NCBI GenBank assembly: GCA_021234155.1
Contig: JAJEKV010000005.1
Span: 26,038,863-26,102,862, forward strand
Origin: Isoetes taiwanensis
Lineage: Eukaryota > Streptophyta > Lycopodiopsida > Isoetales > Isoetaceae
DNA length: 64,000 nucleotides
Direction of reading: 5' to 3'
Shown here one piece after another: positions 1-13,524 of this stretch; positions within the stretch are counted from its first letter, which is position 1; every line of letters begins with the position of its first letter. The translations under genes were made by a program, and so were the position numbers. The notes beneath the pieces are model-generated. The model saw only the letters and a program-made list of their open reading frames with translations, was not told the origin of the DNA and did no database searches.

Positions 1-3000
1 ATTGATTTCTTCATGCGAACGAAACAAAGTTGTGTTCATTGCATTTGTGATTTCAAAGGCAACACCGTTTGTGAACAAAAAATAATGCATGATTGGACAT
101 GTAGGAAGATTTCCCAATGCCAAAGGCAAGGCTGAGAATGGAACTTAGGTAATGGCTATCTTACCTACTACTAATGTCCTCCATAACGATACTAGTTGCA
201 CCTTCAATGGATGCCTAGAAGTCATCAAGTAGTTGGCCCACCTTGAACATGTTCTTGAAGATTAGAACACATACAGAGGTTGCTAGAAACTAGATAATCG
301 TGATAGCATCTAAGCCGTGATGCGCTTGTTTGAAACTGCAATGCACATGCAAAAGAATGTGCAAATTGAGAATCATTATACAAGTTGTTCTAGTGAGGCC
401 AGCGAATGACCCGCTCTGACAACCATCTTGGAGACAATTTGCACAACAATTGGCAGGGTTAGGCAGGGAGCAATGGGAGGATCCCCACATGGCCTTCTAG
501 CTTGAAGATGACAAAGGGATGAGGTGGCAAGGCATGGGAGGATCTCACGAGCCTTTGGCACATTGTGGGACTTTAAAGGCCCACTTTTGAACTAAAAGGC
601 ATCAATCCTACCATTGGAGTATATTGATTTGTGGATTTGTGGGCTTCGTTAGCTACAGTTCAGTGCATCTGGCCTATCCTTCCCACTTGCAAGATTTTGG
701 CGAGATTTTGGTTTCCTTTATTCTTTCCTCTTTTTCTTTTTTCCTTTATATCAGTCATCTACTCCTTTGTGAAGAATCAAGCATCAGATTTCACGAAACT
801 GTTTGTTAATTTGGCTATGGAGGACTATTGCTCTAATTCCATCACCGCACTTGTTCGGCTTTCCAGAACTGCAGAAATTCTGAGAACCAATGAGCGTTAT
901 AAGGCCATAAAATATGCTGCAGATTCCGCCCTTGCACTCAGCGCAGAGGGTTCTGGCTGGAGCAAAGCTCTCAAGGAGCAATTAAGAAAATCCAGTGCAA
1001 AGATTTGTACAGGATCGAGGTTAAGAAAAAGCCAGAGGCCACAGTTTAGGAAGGCCAAATACCCAAAAAACATTCTGTCTTGTTCTCTCAAACGCAGGCT
1101 AAGGACAGAGTCTTTGGTGAATTTGAAACCAAGAATAAGAAGAGATTGTTTGAATTTAAAGTGAAAAGACTTCAGGGTGTAATTCCGGGAGGGAAACAGA
1201 TGGACATTCCCTTTCTGCTGCATGAGACTGCTGGCTATTTGACTTTCTTAAAGCTGCAAGTTGGAGCACTCGAGTCTTTGTTGCTGCAGTCTATGTAAGT
1301 TTAAACTTAAAAAAAAAAAATGTTTGTTTTATGGCTGTAGACTTCCAAAGCCAAACGATGCGCTTCTTTCATGTCACAACTTTGGAAGGCATGTTATTCT
1401 TTTAAAGATTGATGATAGCAGTTGCAAAAATTAATGTTACAATCATTGTGAGGGTTGCATTATTTAGCTAGAAATTGTAAAATTACTACATACTAGTAAG
1501 GGGTGCCTAGCGTTGCTGGACATAGATACCAGTCAACCCTTTTAATTTGGGATTTTCCGAAAGCACTGGCTGGATTTTAAGTTGATATTCATTTGGCATG
1601 CCCTCTATAACAAAATAGTGCTACATAGCTATGGCCAAATGACTTGCTACATCGCATATAAGGAAACATGAATACCATTCATGCCTTGCGAATTTGTATG
1701 TTGTGATTTTTGCAATAATGTCCTATGGGTGGGGTTCAGGTACATACTAGTAGGCAAGGATGTAAAAATACTCAAAGAAGTGTTTGTTTAATTGGGTTTT
1801 TTGTCATATACAAAATTATGGCTAAGATCCCACGTATAACTCAAGGTTGATATGCCAAATTGTAAGGGTTTGAATTTTGTATAGAGTTTATGTGGGCATA
1901 CTATGTGAATTGCGTATTTGGTTGTACATAGAGCTCATGTTTTATTGGTATTAAAGGTGGAATTTAGTTCTTTAATGGTAGACGTTTTAATGATGAGTTA
2001 CTTGTTCGAGGGATATGATTTTGCAAAGTATCATCTATATGAGACCAACTTTGCTTTGTAACGCATAGTCTAATGTTTGACTACTTTTCTCGAACATATT
2101 GTGCAATTCAAGGTCATACATTTCCATTCACCTCATTGTTCATTTGGGTTGAATTTTTGCATTGATTGTATAAATAAGCAATGCCATATTGGGAGTGTCA
2201 TCAAACTACAGTGGCATCTAGATGTTTTACCAAAATTTTAAAGCCCCATATTAGTATTTGTAAAGTGTATCGAACTATTCAATGGTCTCATGACCTTGTA
2301 AATGCATGTATGCATAGAAAGTATGCTTTGAATAGCCTTTGTCAAATGGGTGACGCATTATTCAATGGTTCTTATGTAGGTTGTTAAGTTGTAGTGGACC
2401 CATTGCAATTTGTTTGGTGGAATAGTATTCAATTACCTAGATTGTTTATTAGTTTGTTGGCATGTGTACTAAGTTTGTTGGCATGTACAATGAAGTCTAC
2501 ATTACGAAAAGAGGTGGAAATGATTTCACATCCTTTGTACAAATCACATACAAATTACGTGACTACACTCCAAAGCTTTTAGCATTACGATATTGTACCT
2601 TCTAGTTGTACAACACTTAAGAAGACTTTGCAATAACAAAATAAAACGACTATGTTGAATATGTGAGCTATGATGAAAGTCCTATTTTCACTTAGTGAGG
2701 ACATGGAATGATAAATTTGACATACTTTTAACATGGACTTCCAAACCTATGCGACTGAAGTTAGTAATGTTTCTAGTCCTCTAGATAAAGGATAAGTGAT
2801 TGATATAGGAAGAGAAGTATAGGGCCTGTCTAAAGTTCTGGAAAGATAAGTCGAGCTTAGTCACCTTAGTGATCAATTTCATGTGGTCACAGAAATAAAT
2901 GTTGGGCTCAACATGAATATGACCTCCAAGCCATATAAGATTAACAATCATTAAATAATAAGCATCGAGAGCCCAAATATCGTATATATCATTATCCCTT

Positions 3001-3264
3001 GGAATAGTTACATAATCAAATCATATGTCCTTGTGAACCTAGAGTAAGAAGCAAGCTTTATCACTCGGTAACAACCCACAAAAAAATAATAGCACATATA
3101 GCAATATATGGAGTTGGGAACTGAGGATTAATTCAAGGATTTTACTTTTACAACATGCTGATCCATTCCAGAAATTGAATAATTATCACATATGATTAAC
3201 TAAAGATTGAATCAAAGCCTTAGAATAGCAACTAGAGCTTCGTAATGATGCTAGCAGCCCAGAA
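1..3264 (+). repeat. 3.3-kb direct repeat, copy A (cut by window start)
   Basis: This block matches 16427-19711 almost base for base, starting at the first base of the window, so its true left end lies outside. The match stops after the shared string GCAGCCCAGAA; copy A then continues with cttcctgg and copy B with aatatag. It carries a bHLH gene with flanking non-coding DNA. Downstream of the gene most differences are single bases. Within roughly 180-1105 there are several clustered multi-base differences. A segmental duplication with a unit of about 16.4 kb is the simplest reading; terminal repeats of a giant element cannot be excluded because the outer left edge is not visible. Confidence 0.93.
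817..1298 (+). pseudogene. IBH1/AIF-like atypical bHLH gene, frameshifted copy
   Basis: This is the copy A counterpart of the intact gene at 17236-17718. The start at 817 matches the start chosen there. The N-terminal region (RYKAIKYAADSALALS) is preserved, but the frame is lost near 1101-1105, where copy A reads aaggacagag and copy B aaggagcagag. The HLH segment (RLQGVIPGGKQMD, then HETAGYLTFLKLQV) continues in another frame to a stop at 1298. Residues near position 9 also differ: SITALVRL here against LLPALVRL in copy B, and the latter fits the family better. This could be a real pseudogene or a consensus-sequence error, because the differences sit in odd clusters. Confidence 0.75.
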
Positions 3265-5314
3265 CTTCCTGGATTAACTGACTTAAGTTGCTATCCCACT
3301 GATTAATAGCAATACTAATTGCAGCACAAAACGATCGTCAGGACAACGCGTCTGCGATCACGTTATCCTTGCCAGGTTAATACATGATAGTTGATGACGG
3401 ATTTCCCCACATCCTCATCATCGACCTTCAAAGGCAAACATGGGATCAAAACAGTGCTGCTGCAAGGCAAGAGAAAGAAGGAAAAAAAGGACGAGAAATT
3501 TTGGAGAATAAAAAGATATGGAAAAATGGAACAATAAAAGACCATGGAGAAGATGTAGGAAAATAAATGGGATGCACCATTTTATTCAAGAAGGTAATAC
3601 AAAGAAGGTAATACAAGAAAGCTTCAAGACATCTTGCATGGGGGAAGAGGTCTCTGACACCATCTTCCCAGGGCTGCCACTACCCTTGCTCCATGTGAGA
3701 TTCTAGAGCCCAAGAGGAGGAGAACAAGTCCCCTCAAGATATTTATAATTTTTCTGATAAATCTTGGCCATCCACTTGGCATGATCTTGGCACTCCTTTT
3801 TTTACACCTCATCAATCCTTTGTTTTTTGTCTTCTTCTTCTCCATAACCAAATTTGTCTTTTTGTTTAACAACTAACACAACTTAATATGGGCCCTTGGA
3901 TTCCAACAACAAGCACAAATGAATCTGGACCCTTGATCTTCACCCCCCCTTTAGACCTTGATAGTGTTCTTCTATGTTGACCCCGATTTTGCCAAAAATC
4001 GGGTCAACATCACGCACAAACAAAAAGATGTGGCCTGTCCCCTCGGCCACCGACTTCAACATTTTTCACATTTAAGTACAATAAGTTAGTCTTCTTTGGC
4101 ACAAAGAAGAGCTAACTGGGGGTTTTAAGGGTCCCACCAAACCTATTAAGAAAATGGGGGTTTTAACGGACCCTCCAAACCTATTAAAAAAGATAATATT
4201 TTGGAGTTTTTTAGGTGTACTCCAACACCAAAATGTAACTTGTGCCATAGGAAAGATTTTGAAAAAATGATGATAGTACTTGGCCTTGGGGTAGGGCTTA
4301 AAAATGCAAAGGGGCTATGTCATAAAGATATTGGGGATGGTAAGATAGAGTCGCACAAACAAAAAGATGTCAAGTTGCTAGCCAAAGTGTCCAACAAGAT
4401 GTGAATTTTTTTCACAATAAGAAAGTGGCAAGATAAGATATGTGAAGGTGCAATAAAGGCAATAATATGTGCAAGGTATGGCCAAGGCATAACAAAAGGT
4501 AAATAAATAAAAAATAATAAGTGGTAAAAGGCAAGTGATAAGTGGGGAAAATAATGAAAGTATGGTGTCACGAAAGGGCAAGAGACAAAAAAGTGGTTAA
4601 AAATAGCATGTGGCTAAGGAAGATATACGTGGAAAAAATAAAGTAGTGGCAAAAATAAAATATGATAGGAAAAAGAGGACGTGGCAAAAAGTAAAGGAAG
4701 GGCAAAAAATTTGTGGCTTTTCTTCTTCCTGCTCCCGGTGGCGGCAACGAGCAACAGCTACTTTCTTGATCTGATTCTTTCTCTTACTCTTCTTTCTTGA
4801 TCCAATATCTTTTTTGGCTTGCTTTACAGGTGGTTGGAACAGAGTTATGGCGATAACAGAGGCAGCTATGGCAGACTTCCTTCTTCCTCTTCTCTCCTTC
4901 CCTTCCCATTTCTTACTTGCAGGTGGCGATGGCAGAGACAGGGCTTCTGGCGGCAGATGGATTCAGCAATAGGCAGGGCGGTTGTGGCTTCTTGATCTTA
5001 CCTCCTCTTCTCTCCTCATTCTCTTGCAGGTTCGGCAGCAAGCTTAGGGCAAACAGCGCCTTCAAATGTCTTTGTTAGCTCATCCTTTTGTCTCCTATAG
5101 AGCACGGAATAGAGAGCAGAGGCAACGAGTAAGAGGAAATAGTTTTTCTGTTGGAGCTTGGAGAACTTGTAGCAAGAGCAGAGGATCTTTTTCTTCTTGG
5201 CCTTTGCATGCTTGGCTATGGCTTTCCTTGCAGGCAGAGAATCAACAGAGAAACAAGGCAAAGTATGCAGCACAGCACAGGGCAAGAGCAGGGCATAAGG
5301 CATGATTTTGAAGG
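3265..5314. other. Non-coding stretch between repeat A and Ty3 integrase relic
   Basis: No coding region can be supported. The block contains a terminal-repeat-like hairpin at 3975-4009, and the string GCACAAACAAAAAGATGT occurs near 4013 and again, slightly varied, near 4352. The 4700-5060 part is rich in CTTCTTTCTT tracts. The stretch ends in the integrase relic and may be the decayed 5' or internal part of the same Ty3 element (inference). Confidence 0.5.
3975..4009. repeat. Perfect-arm hairpin beginning TGTTGACCC and ending GGGTCAACA
   Basis: Left arm TGTTGACCCCGATTTT pairs with AAAATCGGGTCAACA, with one base missing on the right, around a 4-base loop. The TG...CA ends resemble an LTR terminus or a small fold-back. 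No partner LTR was found nearby. Confidence 0.6.
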
Positions 5315-6352
5315 CCTGTCATGAAGGCATGTCATGAAGGCATTTGTGGTGGGCATTTTGCAGCTGAAACCACTGCAAAGAAGATCATCAGGTCAGGCTA
5401 CTTCTGGCCAAGTTTGTTCAAAGATTGTTATGAGACAATCAAAAGATGCCATAAATGTCAAATTCATGGTAGAAGAATCCTTCAACCTGCTGCTCTCACT
5501 GGTATTGTATCTCCTGGTCCTTTTCAAATTTGGGGATTGGATTTTATAGGGCCTATATTTCCTGAATCTCAAGGTCGACATGAATACATCCTAGTTGCTA
5601 CCATTATTTTACTAAATGGGTGGAAGCAACTCCACTTAGACAGGCAAATGCTCTGACAACTGCTAGATTTTTACATGAGCACATATGCACTAGGTTTGGC
5701 ATTCCTTTCAAAATTGTATCTGATAGGGGAACACAGTTCATAAATGATGTCATTAGTAATTTATTGAAAGCATTAAGGGTCAAGCATGTGAAAAGTTCTG
5801 CCTATTATCCTCAAGGCAATGGGCATTTGAATCAACAAATAAAAGTCTTCAAGAGCATTCTAAAAAAAACAGGTTGAAGTTCATAAAAAGGATTGGCATA
5901 TTAAAAAGCGCATGATGCATTGTGGGCATATAGAACCACTGTGAAAAATGCTACTAACCATACACCTTTTAGCCTTGTCTATGGTGTTGAAGCTGTGGTT
6001 CCAGTTGAGCTAGAGTTGCCATCACTCAGGTTGGCAATGAAGATCCAGATGCAACTAGAGGATGCTTACAAAGACAGGTATGAGAAGTTGTTCGATGCTT
6101 GAGGAAGAAAGGTCGGAAGTCGAGAATGTGAACCTGAGAAAAAAAGCTAAGGATGTAGCAGCTTTCAAAGCTGCACACAAGTTACAAGGAAGTTTCAAAG
6201 TAGATGAATTGGTGCTCAAGTGGAATAAAGCAAAGGAAGATTCAGCAGGTAAATTTGATGGCCTATGGGAAGGTCCTTTCAAGATCCATGCAATTGCAGG
6301 TACAAGTTCTTATCTTTTGCAAGAAATTGGTACTGTGGAGATTGCTAGCTAA
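5315..6352 (+). pseudogene. Ty3-type integrase, broken
   Basis: Successive frames spell a Ty3 integrase. A zinc-binding HHCC region comes first (H at GGHFAAETTAKK, then CHKCQIHGR), followed by the core with the first Asp in WGLDFIGPI and the second in VSDRGTQF. The YYPQGNG stretch that should lead to the catalytic Glu reads GHLNQ, so the Glu is gone. The C-terminal part has [20 protein letters not shown] and the GPFKIHAI region. Frame changes occur near 5620, 5870 and 6070, so no full protein is made. The sequence resembles, but is clearly diverged from, the integrase of the element at 20637-28055. No LTRs could be assigned. Confidence 0.88.
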
Positions 6353-9300
6353 TCCTATAAACACATTGCACTTGAAGAGGTATTGGGAGCAGCATATCTG
6401 CCTGATCTTATTTGAGTAAACACATTGTAGTGCTTTTAGCTAGGAAGTATATGGTAATTCTGAGCAATAGTTGTCAGAGTCTTTGTTAGTATTTCAAGTT
6501 TAAAATAATAAAAGACATAAAAAGGAAAAAAGAAAGAAAATCAAACAAAACATAGAGTTCTAAGTAAAGTAGGTTTTATTATTGAGCAGTTTACACTTTC
6601 AGAGAGAAGATGGTTGCTGATTGAAGGCCAGATTTCAAACAAATGCTGCTTCAGGCTGAGCAAGAATTTATCTTGTTGATGCTAACATTTTGCACCACTT
6701 GCCAGATCCATCAGACTGATCAAACTCATCAGGATGTGACTTAGCCTGCATATACATGAGACTTGTATTCTTTTTCAAATGCAGATTCCTATCAAGCAGC
6801 TATGCATCCATGGAGAAAAGCTGTTGCAGAAGATACTAACAGTTTTTTAAGTGTCATTCCAGGTTCATTTGTTTTCCTTCCATGTCCATCTGATCACTAT
6901 AGCCTGGAACATATGACCATTGCTTCCAAATCTTCTCAAGCTGCTACCAAAAGTTGCCTCCCATAGTCACTCACCTAAAGGCAACTCAGAAACACAAGTT
7001 CAAACAAAACAAGAAGAACACTGGCCACGATCATGTCAATTATTCCAACAGCCAAGACCACTGTCAATCCAGATATTCATATTCATGGTCAAATTTTCTC
7101 GATTTGAATATCACGGTGAGGGACCAGCCACATCCTCTCCTTTGTTTAGCATCATGTTGCACGGCTATAGCAGCAACATGTACAAGGCTCCCGAAAGCAA
7201 TATCACAGGCAAAAAATTTGAAGACCAAGAATACTGAGACCAGAAGACTTGAAGACAAAGATGCTGATGAAGAACCCAAAGGATGACTTTAAGTCAAGAC
7301 ACAAGTTCACAACTCAAACTCCAAGGGTTGAATGCATTCTCTAGCTCTGAAGGCACTTATGAGGTTTGGAAGACCCCTGTGAAGATGGCAAGCTATGATA
7401 TGGTATTTATCCTTCTCATATTGTGATGATTCTCTATTTGCCTTTTGTTCCATCATACCATCATCCTTATCCTATTTTTCCACCCTCATTGCCTTTTCAC
7501 ATCCTATACCATCATGTATTTCATGTGTAACCATTTGTTTCATAGTTGACCTACCATTACCTAGGGCACATTCTCCAAGGAAGTTGTCAAACCTAAAAGT
7601 TGCCTAGCATCGAGCTCTATATCACCATTCTCATCTCATGCCTTGCCATTCCATTGTCACACACTTCATACCAAGTAGCTAAAGCAAAACATATGTGCTA
7701 AGCACAAAAAATACAAAAAACACAAAGATGCCTAGTCACCATCTCCAAGTGACATGGCATGATGACTAGATGTACATGTCATCACCTCCAAAGCTACTTT
7801 GGTCCACTCATCATTTGCTACCTTCATATCTCATTCATCATGTTGCCACCTAAGCACCAAATTTCCACATCATCACATCACTCCACATCATCAAATGATG
7901 ACTAGGCGAGTTTTGACCAAACTCAAAATTGGTCAACCAAATGATCAAATTACCTTGGGAAGTGAACCTACTAGCCTTGTTTACCCTAGTTGACCTATTT
8001 TCTATCCTTCCACTACATTTTCACCTATTGCCACCTCATCATCCATTAAGGCAAAATGCCTTGTTTGACCAACACATATCACATTGACCTTGCCCAGTCA
8101 TTCATCTTTTTAACAAAAAATCAAAATATTATTTCTCCAAAATTTGGCCTTGCCATCTTGAAGCTCCCTTGAAAATATGCCACCTGGCACAAAAAATCTC
8201 AAAAAAAGACCCTATATAGACCTTCAAATTTCATTTCTTGGGAACCGTGCCCCATGCCAAAAATGCAAAAATTTTCCTATTCTACCCCCCCATCTATCTA
8301 CCCTCTTATCCTCTGCCAAGTGGCGTCCCCCCTGGCATGCCAAGTCGAAACACGAGCCGAGCTTGGCGTGGGAGGAGACCACGTAATCAGGAGAAAGGAA
8401 AATAGTTCCCTATTTATACCTTGTCCCACTTTTTGATCTCTGCCTGTGGGATATATCATGTCGAACCCTAAAATTTGAATTTTCTAAGAAACCACCTTTC
8501 TGTTGAGCCAAACGGGGTGATCATGGCATCTGTTGGCCGGTTTTGTCCTACTCCACTGAAAGAACAACCCAATTAGACCAAAACCGTGGCATTGATTGCG
8601 AATTTGCCAAGATCTGACCGTGGACAGGGGACTTTAAAAAAAGGGGTTTGTTCTACTGAATTTTTTCGAGGGCCATAAGCGGATTTGAAGACCAAGAACG
8701 TGAAGTCGTGACGTCTACAGAGCTTGCAGAAGATCCTCCTGCTTCGGAAATCAAAATCTGAGGCATATGTGATGAAATATCCTTGAATCTTTTGAAACTT
8801 GAAGTTTATTTTGATTGAGTTGTTCTTGGATGATCCAGTCGGACATTCTTGAATACCCTGTGTTGTGAATTTCTTTGTTTTGACTTAATGAAAATCGAAT
8901 TTGGGAAAAGAGTGTGTGAAAGTATGATTGAACTCATTTTGCTATGCATTGTCATTTCTGTTTTGCATTGTCATTTACTGATTGAGCATAAAGGAATTGA
9001 GCAGAGTACAACTAGAGCTTGTGTAAATCTTTTTTAGAAAAAAGAAAAAATAGAAACGTCTTGCAGAACATGTGTCCTTTGAGAAAGACTAAAAATAGAT
9101 CTCTTTTTTTAAATCATCTGTTAGTTTGTAGGCATCTCTAGTATCCAAGCAACCATCAGAGGCATCAGTAGTGAATATTGAGAGCAGAGAAAACAAAAGA
9201 AAGGGAATTGACAATTAGAGTGCAAGGACTGTTACAGGCATTGCTATTGAAACGCGGGCAATGCATGTTACAGCAAGAATTTAGGCTTTGTTTGAACCAA

Positions 9301-9664
9301 GTAAGCATATGCACATGACCTACAGGAACATACCTAGGTGTGGAAATTTGTTTCTACCACAGAAGATCATTGTTTAGCATTTGGCAAAATCGAGCTCACT
9401 GTCCAGGCCATTGACCAAAAATTGACTCAGTCAGGAAGTTGAGTTGTGAGAAATCTGTAAACACCTTGCTGGTAGACTTTTCAAACAGATCTCACGGAGT
9501 TGGCTAGCATGCTTTGGTGAAGATTTCAGGTGCTTTTGAAATAGATGCATGGTTTGGTGGATGTTTGAGTGCTGCTAGTTTCTTTAGCTTTAGGGACTCT
9601 AGTGAATTTGGTATTTCCTTGCAAAGTCAGAGATGTTTTGCAGTGCAGATTGATCACCTCAAGT
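6353..9664. other. Non-coding; short open frames only
   Basis: No recognisable protein or RNA gene is visible. The early part probably continues the decayed Ty3 element past its integrase (inference). The middle is CA- and TCA-rich, with many copies of the words catcatca and ccttgcca. I see no convincing LTR pair, splice-bounded exon or repeat array. Confidence 0.5.
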
Positions 9665-10878
9665 GATCTGGAGGTCCTGACCATCAAAACACCTTTGTAA
9701 GGCCCCAGTTGGAGACCACCCAGGATAATCTCCAACAATAGTAAAATCATATTCTTGCAATAATTGTATCCATCTCTTTTGGCGATTATTCAGCTGCGGT
9801 TGCGTTACAAAGTACTTAAGACTTTGATGATCTGTCTTAAGGAGAAATTTCTTACCCAAGAGATAATATCTCCACAATTTCAAAGCATGAACAATTGCAA
9901 GCATCTCCAAATCATGGGTTGGATAATTCTATTCAAATTTGGTGAGCTTTTTTAGATTCATACGCACACATGGCCATCTTGCAGTAAAGCACCCTCAGTG
10001 CCAGTGTCTGAGGCATCAGTGACTACACAAAATTCTCGTTCCATGCAAGGAATCTTTAGAATATGTGCATGCGTCAAAGCATCCTTCAGAAATTGAAAGC
10101 TGCGCTAGCATATTTCAGACCATTGAAAAGCTAGATCTTTTTGACGCAGGGTGGTCAGAGGAGCTGCTTTCTTGGAAAATTGTTTAACAAACTTTCGATA
10201 ATATCCAGCTAAACCCAGAAATGCTCTAATTTCCCTTACAGAGTGAGGTTGAGGCCATTCCTGTATGGCTTTCACCTTTTCAGGATCTGGTTCAATTCCT
10301 TTGCTGGAGACAATATGGTCCAAGTAAATCAACTGTTCTTGGGCAAAACTGCATTTGGAGAGTTTAACGTAGAGCTTATGCTGCCTCAAAAGATTCAAAA
10401 CTGCATGCAAGTGCTCCTCATGATCTTCTAACGTTTTAGAGTAGAAATATCATCGAAGAACACGAGCACAAATTGATCAAGCTGAGCTGGGAAAACATCA
10501 TTCATAAGCCTCATAAAAGTGGCTGGCGCGTTGGTAAGCCCGAATGGCATTACTACAAATTCATAATGTCCATATCTTGTACGGAAAGCAGTTTTAGGAA
10601 TGTCTTCTTCCTTTATTCGAATTTGGTGGTAGCCGGAATGCAGATCAATCTTAGAAAAGAATTTGCTACCACTTAATTGATCAAACAAATCATCTATTCG
10701 TGGCAAAGCATAACCATTCTTGATAGTAACTCGATTCAAAGAACCTATAATCAACACATAGGCGCAAACTGCCATCCTTTTTCTTGACAAATAGGACAAG
10801 AGCTCCAAATGGAGATGTACTAGGCCTAATAAATCCCTGCTCCACTAATTCTTCCAACTGCTTCTTTAATTCCATCAT
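9665..10878 (-). pseudogene. Ty3 reverse transcriptase and RNase H fragment, broken
   Basis: Reading the minus strand from 10878 downward gives the RT entry region ([20 protein letters not shown], then [14 protein letters not shown]), the palm ([19 protein letters not shown]), [10 protein letters not shown] and the catalytic VFFDDI. The connection follows (FLGLAGYYRKFVKQFSK), and RNase H sequence ends at KTDHQSLKYFVTQPQLNNRQ. There are frame breaks near 10740, 10430 and 10110 and an internal loss around 9950. The consensus resembles chromovirus-type Ty3 elements more than the element at 20637-28055. No gag, integrase or LTRs were found around it. Confidence 0.9.
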
Positions 10879-11248
10879 CTCTACAGCATTAAAACGGGAA
10901 GGAGATCTAAATATGTAGTTTGTTGTAGATTGTATTGCTATAATTTCCTATTGGCTACTTCTACTGTAGGACACATGCATTAATTTTTAAGCAATCATTT
11001 CGACTAGAATTTAGATGGTTTAGGGTTACTTTATCAGATTTCTTGTTGGTTGTACTAGAAAAAGATTTTGACAGTGAAAAGACTATATGACAGAGGCTCC
11101 TATTTCTCAATAGATTAAAGAAGGTCACATGAAGTTGGTTTGGCACAAGGGTAGTTTTTTATTCCTTAATAAGTTAAAGAAGAGCATCATAAAGCCAGTT
11201 TGGCATAAGTTCAAGCATTGCACATTTTAGAATTTAGTTTATTTCAAT

Positions 11249-11480
11249 TTTTTTTTTTTTGAAGAATATAGGAATATATTAAACCACTAGAATGTGATCA
11301 AGTACAATGATAAGTGTGGTGCTAAGAAATGAAGTGCCCATCATGATTCACAATCTGTAGGAATGTCGACCAAATTTCCCGCTTAACTGTGCCAGACAAG
11401 CTTGAGACTTGGTAAGCCTGCCACAACTTATGCCTCAAGATCGGAACAGAGTTCAACATCTTGATACTACACATAGTGGA
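11249..11480 (-). mobile_element. Possible 3' end of a poly(A)-tailed non-LTR element
   Basis: The plus strand shows a 13-base T run followed by gaagaatatagg, so on the minus strand a poly(A) tail follows ATATTCTTC. Minus-strand translation nearby gives LWQAYQVSSLSGTVKREIW, which looks like a LINE C-terminus or zinc-finger-RT remnant. A similar tail occurs at 37908. No reverse transcriptase is attached and target-site duplications were not resolved. Confidence 0.4.
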
Positions 11481-13524
11481 GAGTAAATATGACTATATTA
11501 GAGAGTAGAGCTAGAAATATTGTTTGTAGATTCAAAGATGCACAATGGATGTGTTTCTGATTGCGCATATATCTATTTAGAGCCAGACTGCTAGAACATC
11601 ACACATTGCTTATTTTTTTGGTAGAAATTGCCATCTTCTCTGGCTTAGGTATGCTATCATCAGCCTTTTAAAATTTGAAGCCTGGGTATGTCCAAATTCT
11701 TCTTTCTTTCTTTGTGCTAACTTTACTTCCAACAATCATGCAATTATAAGTCCCTTTGAAGGATCTTTCATACATAGCTTCCATTTTCAGATAAGACGAC
11801 ACTTCTTTGATGATATGTCTTTACTGAGAATATGTCGAGGGGATTAGTTTGGATTGAGGTTTAGAAGAGGGTGAGTCGAGAATATGACTTCAAGTTGGTT
11901 AGTCTAGGGTGACATTTGGGTGAGGGCATGTTCTCAACTCGGAAGTCGAGAACACGCCCTCAGATTGAGGATTGGGCGAGAGTGTCTTCTCGATTCACGA
12001 CTTGAGAACACACCTTCAGGTTGGTTAGTCTGGGTTGAGGTTTGGATGAGGGCAATATGCATTCTCGACTTGCAAATTGGAAAAGCATAGAGTTAAGCTC
12101 AAGGTGCATGGCGTAGGTTGTATTTCCAATTTTATGAGTCAAGAATGCACCGAGGGGGTTTAATCTTGGGTTGATCTCTAGGTGAAGGCATGCTATGGAG
12201 TGAAGATTATGGGGAGTATTCTAGCCCAAACCATGACTGCAAGGCACAATGTCACTTGAGTTACTTGGATTATTCAATCGCAATAGAGAGTTCTATGATA
12301 TTTTGTTTTCGTGTGCATATATGCAAATGAACTAACCCTACAGAATCTAAACTTTTCTTTAATAATATACCTGGTAGATGGGATAGTAGAATCCATATGC
12401 AGTTTGATCGGTTGAGGCGATACTAAGCCTTGAATAAGGGTTTGTAGGACTGAAAAAGGAATAAAGGAATTAAGTATAAAAATAGGGATGTTCTATCAAA
12501 ACACAGAAGCACACAAGAATAGGCACTAAAACCCCAAAAAATAGCCAAACAAACTCTGGGAATGGTTCCGGTTGAGATACACAATTGCAAGGCAAGTGCG
12601 AAGCATTGCTCTAGGCTGGAGTGGAGGAAAATCGAATGCTTACTGGTGCATCTTGCACTGATACAGTCTTTGCAAAAGGTATCATAAAAGCAGTGGATCC
12701 ATCAGATGGTGTAAATGATCAAAGGCTTGGGGATGACCATCTAGGTGTTGATATCGAAAGGCTACTTATCCAGGTTGATACCGTTATGTAGGAACCTCCA
12801 GTGATTGCATTGTATGCTTTGGACTGCTCGAGTCTCAAGCTCAGCTAAGATAGCCAACAAAGATAGAAAAAATTTGGAACCTCCAATCCAAACCAATAAG
12901 ATTCCTTGAAGCCTCACCTCTGTCACATGGAAGACTTCGTGGTTAGTGACCATCCATTGTTGACAAGGAAGACACACTATGTGTTGCATATAGAAGGCAA
13001 CCATCCAAAAGGATTAGAAATGAAATGTACTTGCAAAGGAAAAAAAGAATGGCAGCCGAAAAAGAAAACCTGGAAGCAGTTAGGGGACGGACTGTTGCAA
13101 TCTTGATTGCACAATTCAGTATAATATGGAATATCATATAGGCAGTTGTATTGGCAACGGACAACAATTTCTCAAATGTAGCCTGACAGATATTTGTGTC
13201 CGATTCAGGAAAAGATGGACCAATTCAAAACTTGCTTATCAGAGCTAGATCCTTTGTCGAAGTGTTGTCAAAATGCTTTTCAAATGAAAGTAAGGCTAGC
13301 AGGTGTTTTAACACATGGACATGACACCGATAGCTATGGACATTTTGTGCTTGACCTTTGGAGGGATGATCCAAATTTCCACATGAGGAGGACTAAAAGT
13401 AAAAAATTATTGATGGCAGGATGTACTCACCATCTGTCCTTATTTTTTATGCTTTGATGGATGATCAACCTCTTCCTTATCAAAGGCAAATGGATGTGGG
13501 ATGAGTTTTGAATACATGGAAAAC

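Noticed and set aside
5016-5305. Overlapping open frames on both strands as a gene
   Set aside because: They lie in low-complexity sequence before the integrase relic and show no motif or splice context.
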